A DNA stretch of 64,000 bases from Sphingomonadales bacterium (GCA_016704425.1 JADJAC010000004.1:186001-250000), one strand, 5' to 3'. Positions 25,398 to 33,760 are shown, counted from the first letter of the stretch. The notes: a model not told the origin generated them from the sequence alone. Made by a program: numbers and translations.

Positions 25398-25691
25398 GCT
25401 TACTGAATCATTTCTATATTAAAGAGGATTGTAGTTGTTGTTAGGGATCGGGTTTGCCGGGTTTATGCGCTGTCCCGCAAATTGCCAACACCGTGCGCGG
25501 CGGACGAAGCGCCGAAGCCCTGCGAGTCGCGTAACCTGTCCCGGTAATTCACAGGGCGTGGATGGAATCAGTGAGCTGTTGAAAGCCCTGTGGACGGATT
25601 CCGGTGGCACGGGGTTGAATTGTGGGCTTGGATTTGCGCAGCTTTTTGGAGTAGCCCTGTCCCCAATGTTGTCCACAGCCTGCCGCCCTGC
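25398..25691. other. oriC: Probable chromosomal replication origin (oriC)
   Basis: This 294-base gap, the longest in the window, lies between divergent hemE and ppsR, the gene pair flanking the characterised origin of Caulobacter crescentus. It has an AT-rich stretch next to hemE (about 25404-25445). It has a near-consensus DnaA box TTGTCCACA at 25669-25677 and weaker ones: TAATTCACA at 25545-25553 and, on the other strand, TGTGGACGG at 25589-25597. Four GANTC methylation sites lie at 25405, 25524, 25565 and 25597. Gene direction switches here, and parS/parAB are 8-13 kb away. The exact unwinding site is not determined. Confidence 0.8.
25669..25677 (+). promoter_or_regulatory. DnaA box (one mismatch)
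   Basis: TTGTCCACA differs from the consensus TTATCCACA at one position. It lies 15 bases before the ppsR start codon, within the proposed origin. Confidence 0.6.
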
Positions 25692-26516
25692 GTGAACCGC
25701 CTTCATCTGCACCTCGTCTCGGACTCGACCGGCGAGACGCTCGAGACCGTGGCCAAGGCCGCCCTTGCGCAATTCGACTCGGTGGAAACGATCAAGCATT
25801 TCTGGCCAATGGTTCGCTCTGAAGGTCATTTGACCCGAATCATGGCAGATATTGCACAGAATCCGGGGCTTATTCTCTACACCATGGTCAATGCAGATGT
25901 CCGCAGGACATTGGAAGCCAAATGCCGCGCGCTTGGGCTGCCTATGGTCGCTGCAATCGATCCGGTCGTTCATGCCCTTTCGCAAATGCTTGGCCAGACG
26001 GCGAAGGCACGGCCAGGCGGGCAGCATATGCTAGATGCAGCCTATTTTGCGCGCGTCGAGGCCATCCAATACACGATTGCGCATGACGATGGCGTTGGCC
26101 ATGAAAATTGGGAAGAGGCAGACATCCTGCTCGCTGGAGTATCACGCAGTTCGAAAACGCCGACGTCGATCTACCTCGCCAATCGGGGTTACAAGACAGC
26201 CAATATCCCGATCGTTATCGAATCGCCGCCGCCTGAAAACCTGTTCAGCCTGAAACATCCGCTGGTCGTCGGACTGGTGACAAGCGCGGACAGGCTCGTC
26301 CAGATTCGCCGCAACCGGCTCCTGTCGCTCAATCAGATGCCGGATACGGACTATGTCGACCAGGAAGCCGTGCAACGTGAACTGGCCTATGCGCGCCGGA
26401 TGTTTGCCGACAATGGCTGGCCTGTCATCGATGTAACGCGCCGTTCGATCGAGGAAGCCGCTGCGGCCATTATCAACCTCTACAATGAGCGACATGCGGG
26501 TGAGGCAACGCACTGA
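25692..26516 (+). CDS. ppsR: Pyruvate,water dikinase / PPDK regulatory protein (DUF299)
   Basis: Bifunctional ADP-dependent kinase and Pi-dependent pyrophosphorylase (274 aa) that switches PEP synthetase or pyruvate phosphate dikinase off and on. The N-terminal HLHLVSDSTGETLETVAKA and the nucleotide loop GVSRSSKTPTSIYLANRG near residue 150 are diagnostic. The start is GTG at 25692 (VNRLHLHLVSD). Upstream in-frame codons would run into the origin sequence. The homologue flanks the origin in Caulobacter. Its stop overlaps the next gene (TGATG), opening the ppsR-maf-aroE-coaE run. Confidence 0.93.
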   Translation: MNRLHLHLVSDSTGETLETVAKAALAQFDSVETIKHFWPMVRSEGHLTRIMADIAQNPGLILYTMVNADVRRTLEAKCRALGLPMVAAIDPVVHALSQMLGQTAKARPGGQHMLDAAYFARVEAIQYTIAHDDGVGHENWEEADILLAGVSRSSKTPTSIYLANRGYKTANIPIVIESPPPENLFSLKHPLVVGLVTSADRLVQIRRNRLLSLNQMPDTDYVDQEAVQRELAYARRMFADNGWPVIDVTRRSIEEAAAAIINLYNERHAGEATH

Positions 26517-27109
26517 TGCTGGTCCTTGCTTCGGGAAGCGTCGGGCGTCGCGCCCTGCTGGCAAATGCGGGAGTTCCGCATGACGTCATGCCCGCGCCAA
26601 TTGACGAAGATGCTGCAAAGGCTTCGCTCAGGGCGCGCGGGCTTGGGCCCGGAAATGTCGCCAAGGCGCTTGCCGAGCTCAAGGCTTTGGACGTTTCGGC
26701 AAGGCGACCGGAAGACTTGGTGCTGGGATGCGACCAGACGCTGGCGCTCAGCGATGGGACACTGATCGACAAGGCGCCGGATCGTGCTGTTCTGGAGAGC
26801 CAGCTCCGGCTTCTGTCCGGCAAGACGCACACCCTGTTCAGCGCAATGGTCGTAGCGCATCAGGGTGTGCCGGTTTGGCGCCATGTCGAAGGTGTCAACT
26901 TGACCATGCGCGTCCTGTCCGATGCGTTCATCGCGGACTATCTTGAGGCCGAAGGCGATGTCCTGCTCGGGTGTGTTGGCGGCTACAGGATCGAAGGCCG
27001 GGGCGTGCAGCTTTTTTCGGACATTGCAGGGAGCCATTTCGCAATTGTTGGATTGCCCCTCCTGCCGTTGCTCGCTTTCCTTCGAACCCAAGGAGTCGTG
27101 GCGACATGA
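26516..27109 (+). CDS. maf: Maf family nucleotide pyrophosphatase
   Basis: House-cleaning nucleoside-triphosphate pyrophosphatase (197 aa) that hydrolyses non-canonical or modified nucleotides. It opens with LVLASGSVGRRALLANAG (LASxSxxR is the Maf signature), has LVLGCDQTLALSDGTLIDKA near residue 65 with the conserved acidic residues, and EGDVLLGCVGGYRIEGRG near 145. It overlaps ppsR by one base and aroE by four. The subfamily specificity (dTTP/UTP or other) is not clear. Confidence 0.9.
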   Translation: MLVLASGSVGRRALLANAGVPHDVMPAPIDEDAAKASLRARGLGPGNVAKALAELKALDVSARRPEDLVLGCDQTLALSDGTLIDKAPDRAVLESQLRLLSGKTHTLFSAMVVAHQGVPVWRHVEGVNLTMRVLSDAFIADYLEAEGDVLLGCVGGYRIEGRGVQLFSDIAGSHFAIVGLPLLPLLAFLRTQGVVAT

Positions 27110-27918
27110 CGAAGCGATATGCCGAAGTCATTGGCGATCCGATCGCGCATTCGAAATCGCCCCTGATCCACAACTTCTGGCTGGGGAAACTTGGCATTGA
27201 TGCGGACTATCGTGCCAACCAGGTCGCCCCCGACGGGCTGGAACATTATTTCAGCCAAAGGCGTGAAGACCCGGCCTGGTCCGGTTGCAACGTCACCATC
27301 CCGCACAAGATTGCGGCGCTGGAGCATGTTGCCGATCCCGGGGGTGTCAGGGATTCGATCGGTGCCATCAATACGGTTGCCCGCGGCCCAGACGGCGCGC
27401 TTTTCGGAACGAATACCGATGCTGCCGGCTTTCTTGGACCGATACTGGATATGCCGCTGGACGGGGCGCCCGTCATCCTCATCGGAAGTGGCGGGGCGGC
27501 CAATGCCATCTTGTTCGCTCTGGCGCAGGTTGGCGCAGGCCCGGTCACGATGCTGGCGCGCAACGCTCTGAAAGCCGCAGCACTGCTTGCCCGCTTCGGC
27601 TTGAAGGGCGATGTGAAGGCGCTCGACGCGGCGCTCCCGCCGGCAGCGCTGCTGATCAATGCCAGCCCGCTCGGGATGAAGGGTCAGGAACCCCTTCAAC
27701 TGGATCTATCACCGCTCCCTGACGATGCCATTGTCTATGACATTGTCTATGCCCCGCTTCAAACCGCCCTGCTGCGGGCGGCGCGGGCGCGTGGGCTCGA
27801 AACGGTCGATGGGCTTGAAATGCTGGTGGGGCAGGCGGCGCTTGCCTTTGAATTGTTCTTCGATGTCCCGCCACCAGAGGGGCATGACGAAGAACTCCGG
27901 GCGAAGCTCGTGCAATGA
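27106..27918 (+). CDS. aroE: Shikimate dehydrogenase
   Basis: NADPH-dependent reduction of 3-dehydroshikimate in the shikimate pathway (270 aa). GDPIAHSKSPLIHNFW at residues 9-24 is the shikimate-binding region. The catalytic lysine is in NVTIPHKIAA near 66, NTVARGPDGALFGTNTDAAGF near 88-108 (split here as NTVARG and GTNTDAAGF) binds substrate, and the NADP loop is LIGSGGAANAILFAL near 126. The ATG at 27106 overlaps the maf stop as ATGA, which fixes the start against a longer upstream reading. Confidence 0.94.
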   Translation: MTKRYAEVIGDPIAHSKSPLIHNFWLGKLGIDADYRANQVAPDGLEHYFSQRREDPAWSGCNVTIPHKIAALEHVADPGGVRDSIGAINTVARGPDGALFGTNTDAAGFLGPILDMPLDGAPVILIGSGGAANAILFALAQVGAGPVTMLARNALKAAALLARFGLKGDVKALDAALPPAALLINASPLGMKGQEPLQLDLSPLPDDAIVYDIVYAPLQTALLRAARARGLETVDGLEMLVGQAALAFELFFDVPPPEGHDEELRAKLVQ

Positions 27919-28508
27919 CTGTTGTTGGTCTCACCGGGTCCATCGGGATGGGCAAATCAGCGGTCACGGCCATGTTCCGACGGGCCGGTGTGCCGGTGTT
28001 CGATGCCGATGCCGCGGTTCATATCCTGCAGGGCTCCGGTGGCGTGCTCCTACCGGAAATCGAGGCGCGTTTTCCCGGGACGACCGGGCCCGCCGGCGTC
28101 GATCGCGCGAAGCTCGGCGCCGCTGTCTTCGGCAAGCCCGATGAGCTCAAGGCCCTTGAGCGCATCGTCCATCCCGCTGTTGCGCGCATGCGCGCGCACT
28201 GGCTCAGGCGCAACCGATCGCTGCCAGTGGTGGTGCTGGATGTTCCGCTCCTCTTTGAGAAAAAGGGCTGGCGGACGGTTGATGTTGTCGTTGTCGTCTC
28301 TGCCCCGGCCTGGATGCAGCGCAAACGCGTGCTGGCGCGTCCCGGTATGACGGCCGGAAAATTCCGCCGGATCCTTGCACTCCAGACGCCTGACGCGGAA
28401 AAGCGCCGTCGCGCCGATTATGTGATTACGACAGGATGCCTCAAGCACGAGACTGAAGCACAGGTGCGACACCTTGTCGCTTGCCTCCGCGCCAAAAGAC
28501 GCAGATAA
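27915..28508 (+). CDS. coaE: Dephospho-CoA kinase
   Basis: Phosphorylates the 3'-hydroxyl of dephospho-CoA, the last step of CoA synthesis (197 aa). The P-loop is GLTGSIGMGKSAV at residues 5-17. VFDADAAVHIL near 33 and VVLDVPLLFEKKGW near 105 match the family substrate and lid regions. The ATG overlaps the aroE stop (ATGA). The tail carries AKRRR. Confidence 0.93.
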   Translation: MTVVGLTGSIGMGKSAVTAMFRRAGVPVFDADAAVHILQGSGGVLLPEIEARFPGTTGPAGVDRAKLGAAVFGKPDELKALERIVHPAVARMRAHWLRRNRSLPVVVLDVPLLFEKKGWRTVDVVVVVSAPAWMQRKRVLARPGMTAGKFRRILALQTPDAEKRRRADYVITTGCLKHETEAQVRHLVACLRAKRRR

Positions 28509-28519
28509 TCGTCCACGGA

Positions 28520-29254
28520 ATGCGCGAGATTGTTTTCGATACCGAAACCACGGGGCTGAGCCCGGCCAGCGGGGACCGCATGGTTGAAATCGGGTGTATC
28601 GAACTCGTCAATCGCGTTGAAACCGGCAACAGTTTTCATGCCTATTTCAATCCCGAACGGCCAATGGACCCGGCCGCGCAGGAAGTGCACGGCCTTTCGG
28701 ATGCATTTCTGGCAAACAAGCCACTCTTTGAAGACAAGGTTGAGGAATTGCTCGATTTTCTGGGTGATTCACCGCTGGTCGCTCACAATGCGCGGTTCGA
28801 TTTTTCGTTCCTCAACCACGAACTCGGAGCTTGCGGGCGCCTGCACATTTCGGAAGCTCGGATGGTCGATACATTGGCACTGGCCCGCGTCCGGCATCCG
28901 GGTGCGAAGCACAGCCTTGATGCACTGTGCACACGATACGGCATAGATCGCAGTCACAGGGTGAAGCACGGCGCGTTGCTCGATGCCCAGTTGCTGTCCC
29001 AAATCTATGTCGAACTGACAGGCGGGCGGCAGATCGGCCTTTCGCTTGCCGATACCCTTGCCGAGGAACGGTCGAGCGATGCTTTCGCAGGTGGGCCGGC
29101 TGCGGCAAAGCCAGCCTTTCGTCCTGCACGTCCACATCAGCCAACGGAAGAGGAGCGCAAAAGACACCGCAAATTCATCGAACTTCTGTCCAACCCCTTG
29201 TGGCTCGATGGCCCGTTGGCGGAAGAACACCCAACCGAAATCGGTAGCAATTGA
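28520..29254 (+). CDS. dnaQ: DNA polymerase III epsilon subunit (proofreading exonuclease)
   Basis: 3'-5' exonuclease of the replicase (244 aa). Exo I is IVFDTETTGLSPASGDRMVEIG (read as FDTETTGLSP) at residues 4-16, Exo II is LVAHNARFDFSFLNHE near 88, and Exo III-epsilon is KHGALLDAQLLSQIY near 153, giving the DEDDh set. The C-terminal 60 residues (proline-rich FRPARPHQPTEEE) resemble the region that contacts the polymerase alpha subunit. It follows coaE by 11 bases. Both lie close to the origin. Confidence 0.94.
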   Translation: MREIVFDTETTGLSPASGDRMVEIGCIELVNRVETGNSFHAYFNPERPMDPAAQEVHGLSDAFLANKPLFEDKVEELLDFLGDSPLVAHNARFDFSFLNHELGACGRLHISEARMVDTLALARVRHPGAKHSLDALCTRYGIDRSHRVKHGALLDAQLLSQIYVELTGGRQIGLSLADTLAEERSSDAFAGGPAAAKPAFRPARPHQPTEEERKRHRKFIELLSNPLWLDGPLAEEHPTEIGSN

Positions 29255-29261
29255 CGACGAC

Positions 29262-29286
29262 GCGGCGCGCGCCTAGAGCGCGCCGC
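29262..29286 (+). terminator. GC-rich hairpin between dnaQ and hpf
   Basis: A perfect nine-base-pair stem, GCGGCGCGC / GCGCGCCGC, with a seven-base loop lies in the 50-base gap. The following bases (TCTGATT) have no real T-run, so it may be a weak terminator, an RNA processing site or only a leader structure. Confidence 0.4.
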
Positions 29287-29304
29287 TCTGATTGGAGGTC
29301 AAGC

Positions 29305-29883
29305 ATGGAAATTCGCGTTTCGGGGCATCAGGTCGATACCGGCGATGCACTTCGCACCCATGTGAACGAAAGGCTGCAGGCGATTGCCAGCAAATATTTC
29401 TCGCGCGCGCTTTCGGCTCATGTAACCTTTGGAAAGGGACCATTCGTTCATGGCTTCGGGTGCGACATTGTCGCGCATGTCATGCAGGGCGTTGTCCTCA
29501 AGGGTTCGCATACGGCCCAGGATGCACATCTGGCTTTCGATGGTGCGGCTGACAAGGTCGAACGACAGCTGCGGCGTTACAAGCACAGGCTGAAGGATAG
29601 GGCCGGCGTCGGGATCGATGCGTTGCCTGTAATCGAGGCCAATGCCGGTTACACCGTTTTCAATGCTGTTGAAGACGCTGAAGAAGTCGGTGACGCTCCG
29701 CTGATCATTGCCGAAACACGCGTCGATGTGCCCGACGCGACAGTATCGGATGCCGTGATGATGCTCGATTTGCGGAACACGAATGCCTTGCTGTTCAAGA
29801 ACAGCGGCAGCGGGGTTCTCAACATGGTGTACCGCCGGGGCGACGGCACGATCGGTTGGGTCGAACCCCAGAGAGCCGACTGA
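29305..29883 (+). CDS. hpf: Ribosome hibernation promoting factor, long form
   Basis: Ribosome-associated factor (192 aa) that dimerises or silences 70S ribosomes in stationary phase. The N-terminal S30AE domain (MEIRVSGHQVDTGDALRTHV to about residue 105) is followed by a linker and the C-terminal dimerisation domain (ALLFKNSGSGVLNMVYRRGDG near 165, split here as ALLFKNSGSG and VLNMVYRRGDG), so this is the long form. The ATG at 29305 has a GGAGGTC ribosome site seven bases upstream. ptsN follows, the same pairing as in the rpoN region of many proteobacteria, although rpoN itself is not here. Confidence 0.92.
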   Translation: MEIRVSGHQVDTGDALRTHVNERLQAIASKYFSRALSAHVTFGKGPFVHGFGCDIVAHVMQGVVLKGSHTAQDAHLAFDGAADKVERQLRRYKHRLKDRAGVGIDALPVIEANAGYTVFNAVEDAEEVGDAPLIIAETRVDVPDATVSDAVMMLDLRNTNALLFKNSGSGVLNMVYRRGDGTIGWVEPQRAD

Positions 29884-29915
29884 CTTTTGTCCGGTTTGCA
29901 GAATTAGGATCGTAT

Positions 29916-30383
29916 ATGGGTTTTCTCGCCGACATGATGAGTGCAGGTGCAATTGCGTCTGCAGTGAACGCTCCGACCAAAAAGGCGTTGTTCCAGCAGC
30001 TCGCTGCGGTGGCTGAGCGCGAATATGGCCTCGATCCCCAAGAAGTTTCCGAGCGGCTGACCGAGCGCGAACGCCTTGGCTCGACCGGTTTCGGAAAGGG
30101 AGTGGCCATTCCGCACGGCAAGATCGAAGGGCTTGCGCATATTGTTGCGGTTTTTGCGCGAATCGATCCGCCTATCGATTTTGAAGCCATCGATGATTTG
30201 CCTGTCGATCTGGTTTTCTGCCTTCTTTCGCCGCCAGATGCGGGGGCCGAACATTTGAAGGCGCTGGCACAGGTCAGCCGCTGGCTCCGCGATCCTGGTT
30301 TTGTGGCCAAATTGCGCGGTGCGGGCTCGAACGATGCGGTCTATGCCTTGTTTGCCGGCCAGGAAGAGCGCCATGCCGCCTGA
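29916..30383 (+). CDS. ptsN: PTS IIA-Ntr regulatory protein
   Basis: Nitrogen-type phosphotransferase regulator (155 aa), which is phosphorylated on a histidine and regulates nitrogen, potassium or stress functions rather than sugar uptake. The active-site region is STGFGKGVAIPHGKIEGL with His near residue 66. FARIDPPIDFEAIDDLPVDLVF (split as FARIDPPIDF and DDLPVDLVF) is the typical core. The ATG at 29916 gives the normal length, and an ATGATG a few codons later is an alternative. It is 32 bases after hpf. Confidence 0.92.
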   Translation: MGFLADMMSAGAIASAVNAPTKKALFQQLAAVAEREYGLDPQEVSERLTERERLGSTGFGKGVAIPHGKIEGLAHIVAVFARIDPPIDFEAIDDLPVDLVFCLLSPPDAGAEHLKALAQVSRWLRDPGFVAKLRGAGSNDAVYALFAGQEERHAA

Positions 30384-30407
30384 CGGCGGCGATGCAGGCA
30401 AGCCACG

Positions 30408-30752
30408 ATGAGCGCGGCCCGCCTGACCAGTGCGATGCTGGCCAGCGGGTTGTCACGCCAGGCAAGCGCGCTCGGCGGATTTGCAGCCATCCTCGCCAAG
30501 GGAGACCCCACGTCCGGCGCGATGCTTGTTCAGATCCTTGAAAAGGGCAGGTTTTTTGGTCTTTTCGAGCGCCTGCTTGATCCTTCCGGTGTCTATCTGT
30601 GGACAGCGACAGGACCACAAGGCACTGAAAGTGAAGACCTAATTGAGCCCTATCTCGCGCGGAGGCGTGAGCGGGATCCTGATCTCTGGATTATTGAACT
30701 GGACGTCCCGGATGCGGAACGGTTCGTCGCGGATCGACTTTCGGGCGCTTGA
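30408..30752 (+). CDS. DUF1491 family protein
   Basis: Small cytoplasmic protein (114 aa) of a family restricted largely to alphaproteobacteria. Visible blocks are RLTSAMLASGLSRQASALGG, AAILAKGDPTSGAMLVQIL near residue 28, and RRRERDPDLWIIELDVPDAE near the end. There is no signal peptide or recognisable catalytic motif. It lies 24 bases after ptsN and probably shares its transcript. Function is unknown. Confidence 0.8.
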   Translation: MSAARLTSAMLASGLSRQASALGGFAAILAKGDPTSGAMLVQILEKGRFFGLFERLLDPSGVYLWTATGPQGTESEDLIEPYLARRRERDPDLWIIELDVPDAERFVADRLSGA

Positions 30753-30918
30753 CTTTGTTGCGTTGCACAATCAAACGCCGCCCCATATTTAGGCGCGTAG
30801 CCTTGTCGCCACCCCAAATGTTGTAGGGCTTTGGACAGGGACGTAGACAGGGGGCGATCGCGAAAGCCGGGTATTGGGGCTTTCGGCCGGACCGTCCACT
30901 GCACAAGCAAGTGTGAAG

Positions 30919-31569
30919 ATGAGTAATTTGAAGCGGACCGCAATATGTGCGGCCCTTTCGATTTTTGCCGTGACTGCGCTTAGCGGATCCGGCGCGGCCT
31001 CGGCTTTCGGGGCGGCAGATATTGTGGAGGCGGAGAAGAGCTCGCTGCTTCCGGGCGCGGTCTACGAAGCCGCAGCCGAAGAGGGCGAAACGCCCATAGA
31101 CTATACCATCGTCCCCGAGATTTCTGAGCCAGCGCTTGCCACTGATGCGGGACGTGCAGTCTCGTTGTCGCACCTCGTTTCGCTACATGCCGGAACTGAA
31201 GCCGACAGCCGCGAACAGGAATGCCTTGCCGGGGCTGTCTATTTCGAAGCCAAGGGCGAACCGCTGGACGGCCAGTTGGCGGTTGCCCAGGTGATCGTGA
31301 ACCGGGCGCGCTCCGGCCGGTTTCCATCGTCAATTTGTGGCGTGGTCTTCCAGCCGAGTCAGTTCTCTTTCGTTCGGGGAAACGGTCTCCCGCCGATCGC
31401 TCGGAACAGCCATAACTGGCGGCAAGCGATCGCGATCGCAAAGATTGCGAGCAACGACATGTGGGATTCAAGCGCCGGAAGCGCACTCTATTTCCATGCG
31501 CGCCGCGTTTCGCCGGGGTGGCGCCTGAACCGGATTGCGACAATCGGCAACCACGTTTTCTACCGCTAA
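30919..31569 (+). CDS. Cell wall hydrolase, SleB family
   Basis: Exported hydrolase (216 aa) with an N-terminal signal segment (RTAICAALSIFAVTALSGSGAASA) and a C-terminal Hydrolase_2 domain. The catalytic-type region is CLAGAVYFEAKGEPLDGQLAV near residue 102 (split: CLAGAVYFEAKGEP, LDGQLAV), followed by IVNRARSGRFPSSICGVVFQ and LYFHARRVSPGW. SleB-like enzymes cleave peptidoglycan glycan strands. This one would act on periplasmic murein. The 167-base gap upstream holds its promoter, perhaps TTGCAC with ATATTT 16 bases on (weak). Confidence 0.85.
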   Translation: MSNLKRTAICAALSIFAVTALSGSGAASAFGAADIVEAEKSSLLPGAVYEAAAEEGETPIDYTIVPEISEPALATDAGRAVSLSHLVSLHAGTEADSREQECLAGAVYFEAKGEPLDGQLAVAQVIVNRARSGRFPSSICGVVFQPSQFSFVRGNGLPPIARNSHNWRQAIAIAKIASNDMWDSSAGSALYFHARRVSPGWRLNRIATIGNHVFYR

Positions 31570-31605
31570 TCGCAAAACCTCTCGCCATCGTTCCCTGCTT
31601 GTTCT

Positions 31606-32097
31606 ATGCCTTGGGCCATGGAACCTGCGGACTATGGCCCTGACGAAAGAGTAGTGGCGGGAGATGTCGCGCGCGGCGTTACCCGCCTTTTCCTCAGGCA
31701 CGATCTTCTCAGCATTTCCGAAGTGCCGCTTGGCAACGGCCGCCGGGCTGACCTGTTTGCCCTTTCGCCCAAGGGCCTGGTGACGATCGTCGAAATCAAG
31801 GTTTCAAAGGCCGACCTGCTGGGAGATGGAAAATGGCCCGAATATCTCGATTATTGCGATCGGTATTTCTGGGCAGTTCCGCAGGGCTTTGATCTTTCGC
31901 TTATGGAACGTCCTGCGCTGATGCCCGAACGCACCGGGCTGATCGTTGCGGATCGATACGATGCCGCCATCCTGCGCGAAGCGCAAAGCACGATGCTGGC
32001 ACCAGCCCGCCGCAAGGTTGAAACGCTCCGGTTCGCACGCCGCGCTGCCCGCAGGTTGCTGGTGTCCATCGAGGCGGAAGACGAGACCGCCTTTTAG
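31606..32097 (+). CDS. mmcB: MmcB family DNA repair protein
   Basis: Protein (163 aa) of the MmcB family, described in Caulobacter as a DNA-damage-inducible factor with a PD-(D/E)XK nuclease-like fold. The region LPLGNGRRADLFALSPKGLV followed by TIVEIKVSKADLLGDGKWPEYLDY (split: TIVEIKVSKADLL, GDGKWPEYLDY) contains D...ExK, the expected nuclease core. An ATG four codons downstream (31618) is an equally likely start. I see no clear LexA box immediately upstream. Its end overlaps the converging ankyrin gene by four bases. Confidence 0.8.
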   Translation: MPWAMEPADYGPDERVVAGDVARGVTRLFLRHDLLSISEVPLGNGRRADLFALSPKGLVTIVEIKVSKADLLGDGKWPEYLDYCDRYFWAVPQGFDLSLMERPALMPERTGLIVADRYDAAILREAQSTMLAPARRKVETLRFARRAARRLLVSIEAEDETAF

Positions 32098-32693
32098 TTG
32101 GGGCCAGCAGCTTTGGGAGCTGTTGTGACTGGCTTGGCCCCTTCCAGAATCTTCAGGATCGCAGCCGATCTCCGATCGCGGACCGCATAATCTCGCGCTG
32201 ACAACCCCGCACCCGAATCGACCTTGTTGGGGTTGGCCCCGTTCGTCATCAAAAGCTGGACCATCGCAGCATCACGGTTCTGCACGGCACGGATCAGCGG
32301 GGTTTCCCCCGAACCGTTTGCAAGGTCGACGCTTGCCCTTTTGGCGAGAAGCGCTTGCGCTCCTTCAAGGAAGCCGATCTGTGCCGCAATCATCAACGGA
32401 GTATTTCCGCGCCCATCGCGGATGTCGGTCCTTGCGCCACGGGACAACAGGAAGCGCAGCCAGGTTTCATCGCGTTCGCGCGTTACGATATGGAGCGCGG
32501 TTTCGCCAGTCGAGGAATCCCGCGTGTCGATAATGACATTGCCGGGCTTCGAAATGATTTCGGTCGTCTTGTTTCCATCCCGGTCTTTCACGGCTTTCAG
32601 GAAATTGTAGCTGTCCGAAAACTGCGCGAGCGCAACCCCCGGAACAAGCAGCCCGAGCAGTGCCAACGCCTTGAAGGATTTTGCCATCGTCAT
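32094..32693 (-). CDS. Exported ankyrin-repeat protein
   Basis: Secreted or periplasmic protein (about 199 aa) with a signal peptide (KALALLGLLVPGVALAQ) and roughly four ankyrin repeats. Recognisable helices and turns are TGETALHIVTRERDETWLRF, GNTPLMIAAQIGFLEGAQAL, GETPLIRAVQNRDAAMVQLL and LSARDYAVRDRRSAAI. Such proteins mediate protein contacts, and the partner is unknown. Two start codons two residues apart (32693, 32687) are possible. It diverges from the SCO gene. Confidence 0.82.
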   Translation of the reverse strand: MTMAKSFKALALLGLLVPGVALAQFSDSYNFLKAVKDRDGNKTTEIISKPGNVIIDTRDSSTGETALHIVTRERDETWLRFLLSRGARTDIRDGRGNTPLMIAAQIGFLEGAQALLAKRASVDLANGSGETPLIRAVQNRDAAMVQLLMTNGANPNKVDSGAGLSARDYAVRDRRSAAILKILEGAKPVTTAPKAAGPN

Positions 32694-32753
32694 GCCTTGT
32701 TGCCTTTTCCCCGCTTCTTGCGCAGAGCCGCTTAACAAAGCAAGGCTGCCAAG

Positions 32754-33335
32754 ATGATGAACAGGTTTCTATTTCTGCTCCCGCTGCTTCTGCTCGCTGC
32801 GTGCGGCGAAAGCCAGCCTGCGAGAGCGCCGCTCGAGGGCGCGACGATGGGTGGCGCTTTCACTCTGACGGATCAAGACGGAAAATCCGTTCGCGAAGCT
32901 GATTTCAAGGGCAAATACCGCCTTGTCTATTTCGGCTATACTTTCTGCCCGGACGTCTGCCCGGTGGACGTCCAGAAGCTGATGCTCGGCCTCAAGGTCT
33001 TTGAAAAGCAGGATCCGGTTCGCGGCGCAAAGGTCCAGCCGCTGTTCATTACCGTTGATCCGGAACGCGATACGCCCGAGGCGCTGGGGTCTTTCACAAA
33101 GGCCTTCCACCCACGCCTGATCGGCCTGACCGGCTCACCGGAGGCAATTGCCGAAGTCGCCAAGGCCTATGGTGTTTATTTTCAGAAGAGTCCCGGGGCA
33201 ACGCCAGGGACCTATCTTGTCGATCATAGTCGCTCCTCGACACTCTATGGCCCTGAAGGCGCGCCCATTGCACTCATCACCGAAACCGGATCTCCCGAAG
33301 ACATTGCCGGGGAGCTTGGGCGCTGGGTCAAATGA
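32754..33335 (+). CDS. SCO family copper-dependent assembly lipoprotein
   Basis: SCO1/SenC protein (193 aa) that delivers copper or electrons for assembly of the CuA site of cytochrome c oxidase. It is a lipoprotein by its leader, with lipobox LLAAC at residues about 14-18, so Lgt acts on it. The copper-binding CxxxC is YTFCPDVCPVDVQ near 62. The third ligand is His in YLVDHSRSSTL near 156. A second ATG follows immediately. The stop overlaps ycgN (ATGA). No oxidase genes are close. Confidence 0.9.
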   Translation: MMNRFLFLLPLLLLAACGESQPARAPLEGATMGGAFTLTDQDGKSVREADFKGKYRLVYFGYTFCPDVCPVDVQKLMLGLKVFEKQDPVRGAKVQPLFITVDPERDTPEALGSFTKAFHPRLIGLTGSPEAIAEVAKAYGVYFQKSPGATPGTYLVDHSRSSTLYGPEGAPIALITETGSPEDIAGELGRWVK

Positions 33336-33760
33336 GCGCGCGTTTCTGGGAAGATGTTGCACTGGAAAAGCTCGACCGCGCCCAATGGGAAGCCTTGTGC
33401 GACGGATGTGGCAAATGCTGCATCCACAAGCTTGAAGACGAGGATACCGGGGAACTTCATCCAACCAATGTTGCCTGTCGCTTGCTGGACCGGCGCAGCG
33501 GCCAATGCTCCGACTACAAGCACCGCCATGCCTATGTGCCGGAGTGCATCCGGCTGACACCAGCCCGCCTCAAGACAATGGACTGGCTGCCCGAAACCTG
33601 TGCCTATGTTCGTCGCGCGGAGGGAAAAGCACTCCCTGACTGGCATTATCTTGTTTGCGGCGACCGCGAAGCTGTCCATCTTGCGGGCGCCTCGGTCAGG
33701 GGATGGACGATATCGGAAGACGATGCGGGCGATCTGGAAAATCATATCCTCGAAGCCTGA
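33332..33760 (+). CDS. YcgN family cysteine-cluster protein (UPF0260)
   Basis: Small cytoplasmic protein (142 aa) with eight or so conserved cysteines, notably CDGCGKCCIHKL near residue 27, CRLLDRRSGQCSDYKHRHAY near 50, and CIRLTP, suggesting bound zinc or an iron-sulfur cluster. The biochemical role is not established. It overlaps the SCO gene by four bases and the next gene by 38, so the three are probably co-translated. Confidence 0.85.
   Translation: MSARFWEDVALEKLDRAQWEALCDGCGKCCIHKLEDEDTGELHPTNVACRLLDRRSGQCSDYKHRHAYVPECIRLTPARLKTMDWLPETCAYVRRAEGKALPDWHYLVCGDREAVHLAGASVRGWTISEDDAGDLENHILEA

Noticed and set aside
25398..25691. CtrA boxes (TTAA-N7-TTAA) in the origin
   Set aside because: Only a single TTAA is present near 25420, with no partner at the required spacing.
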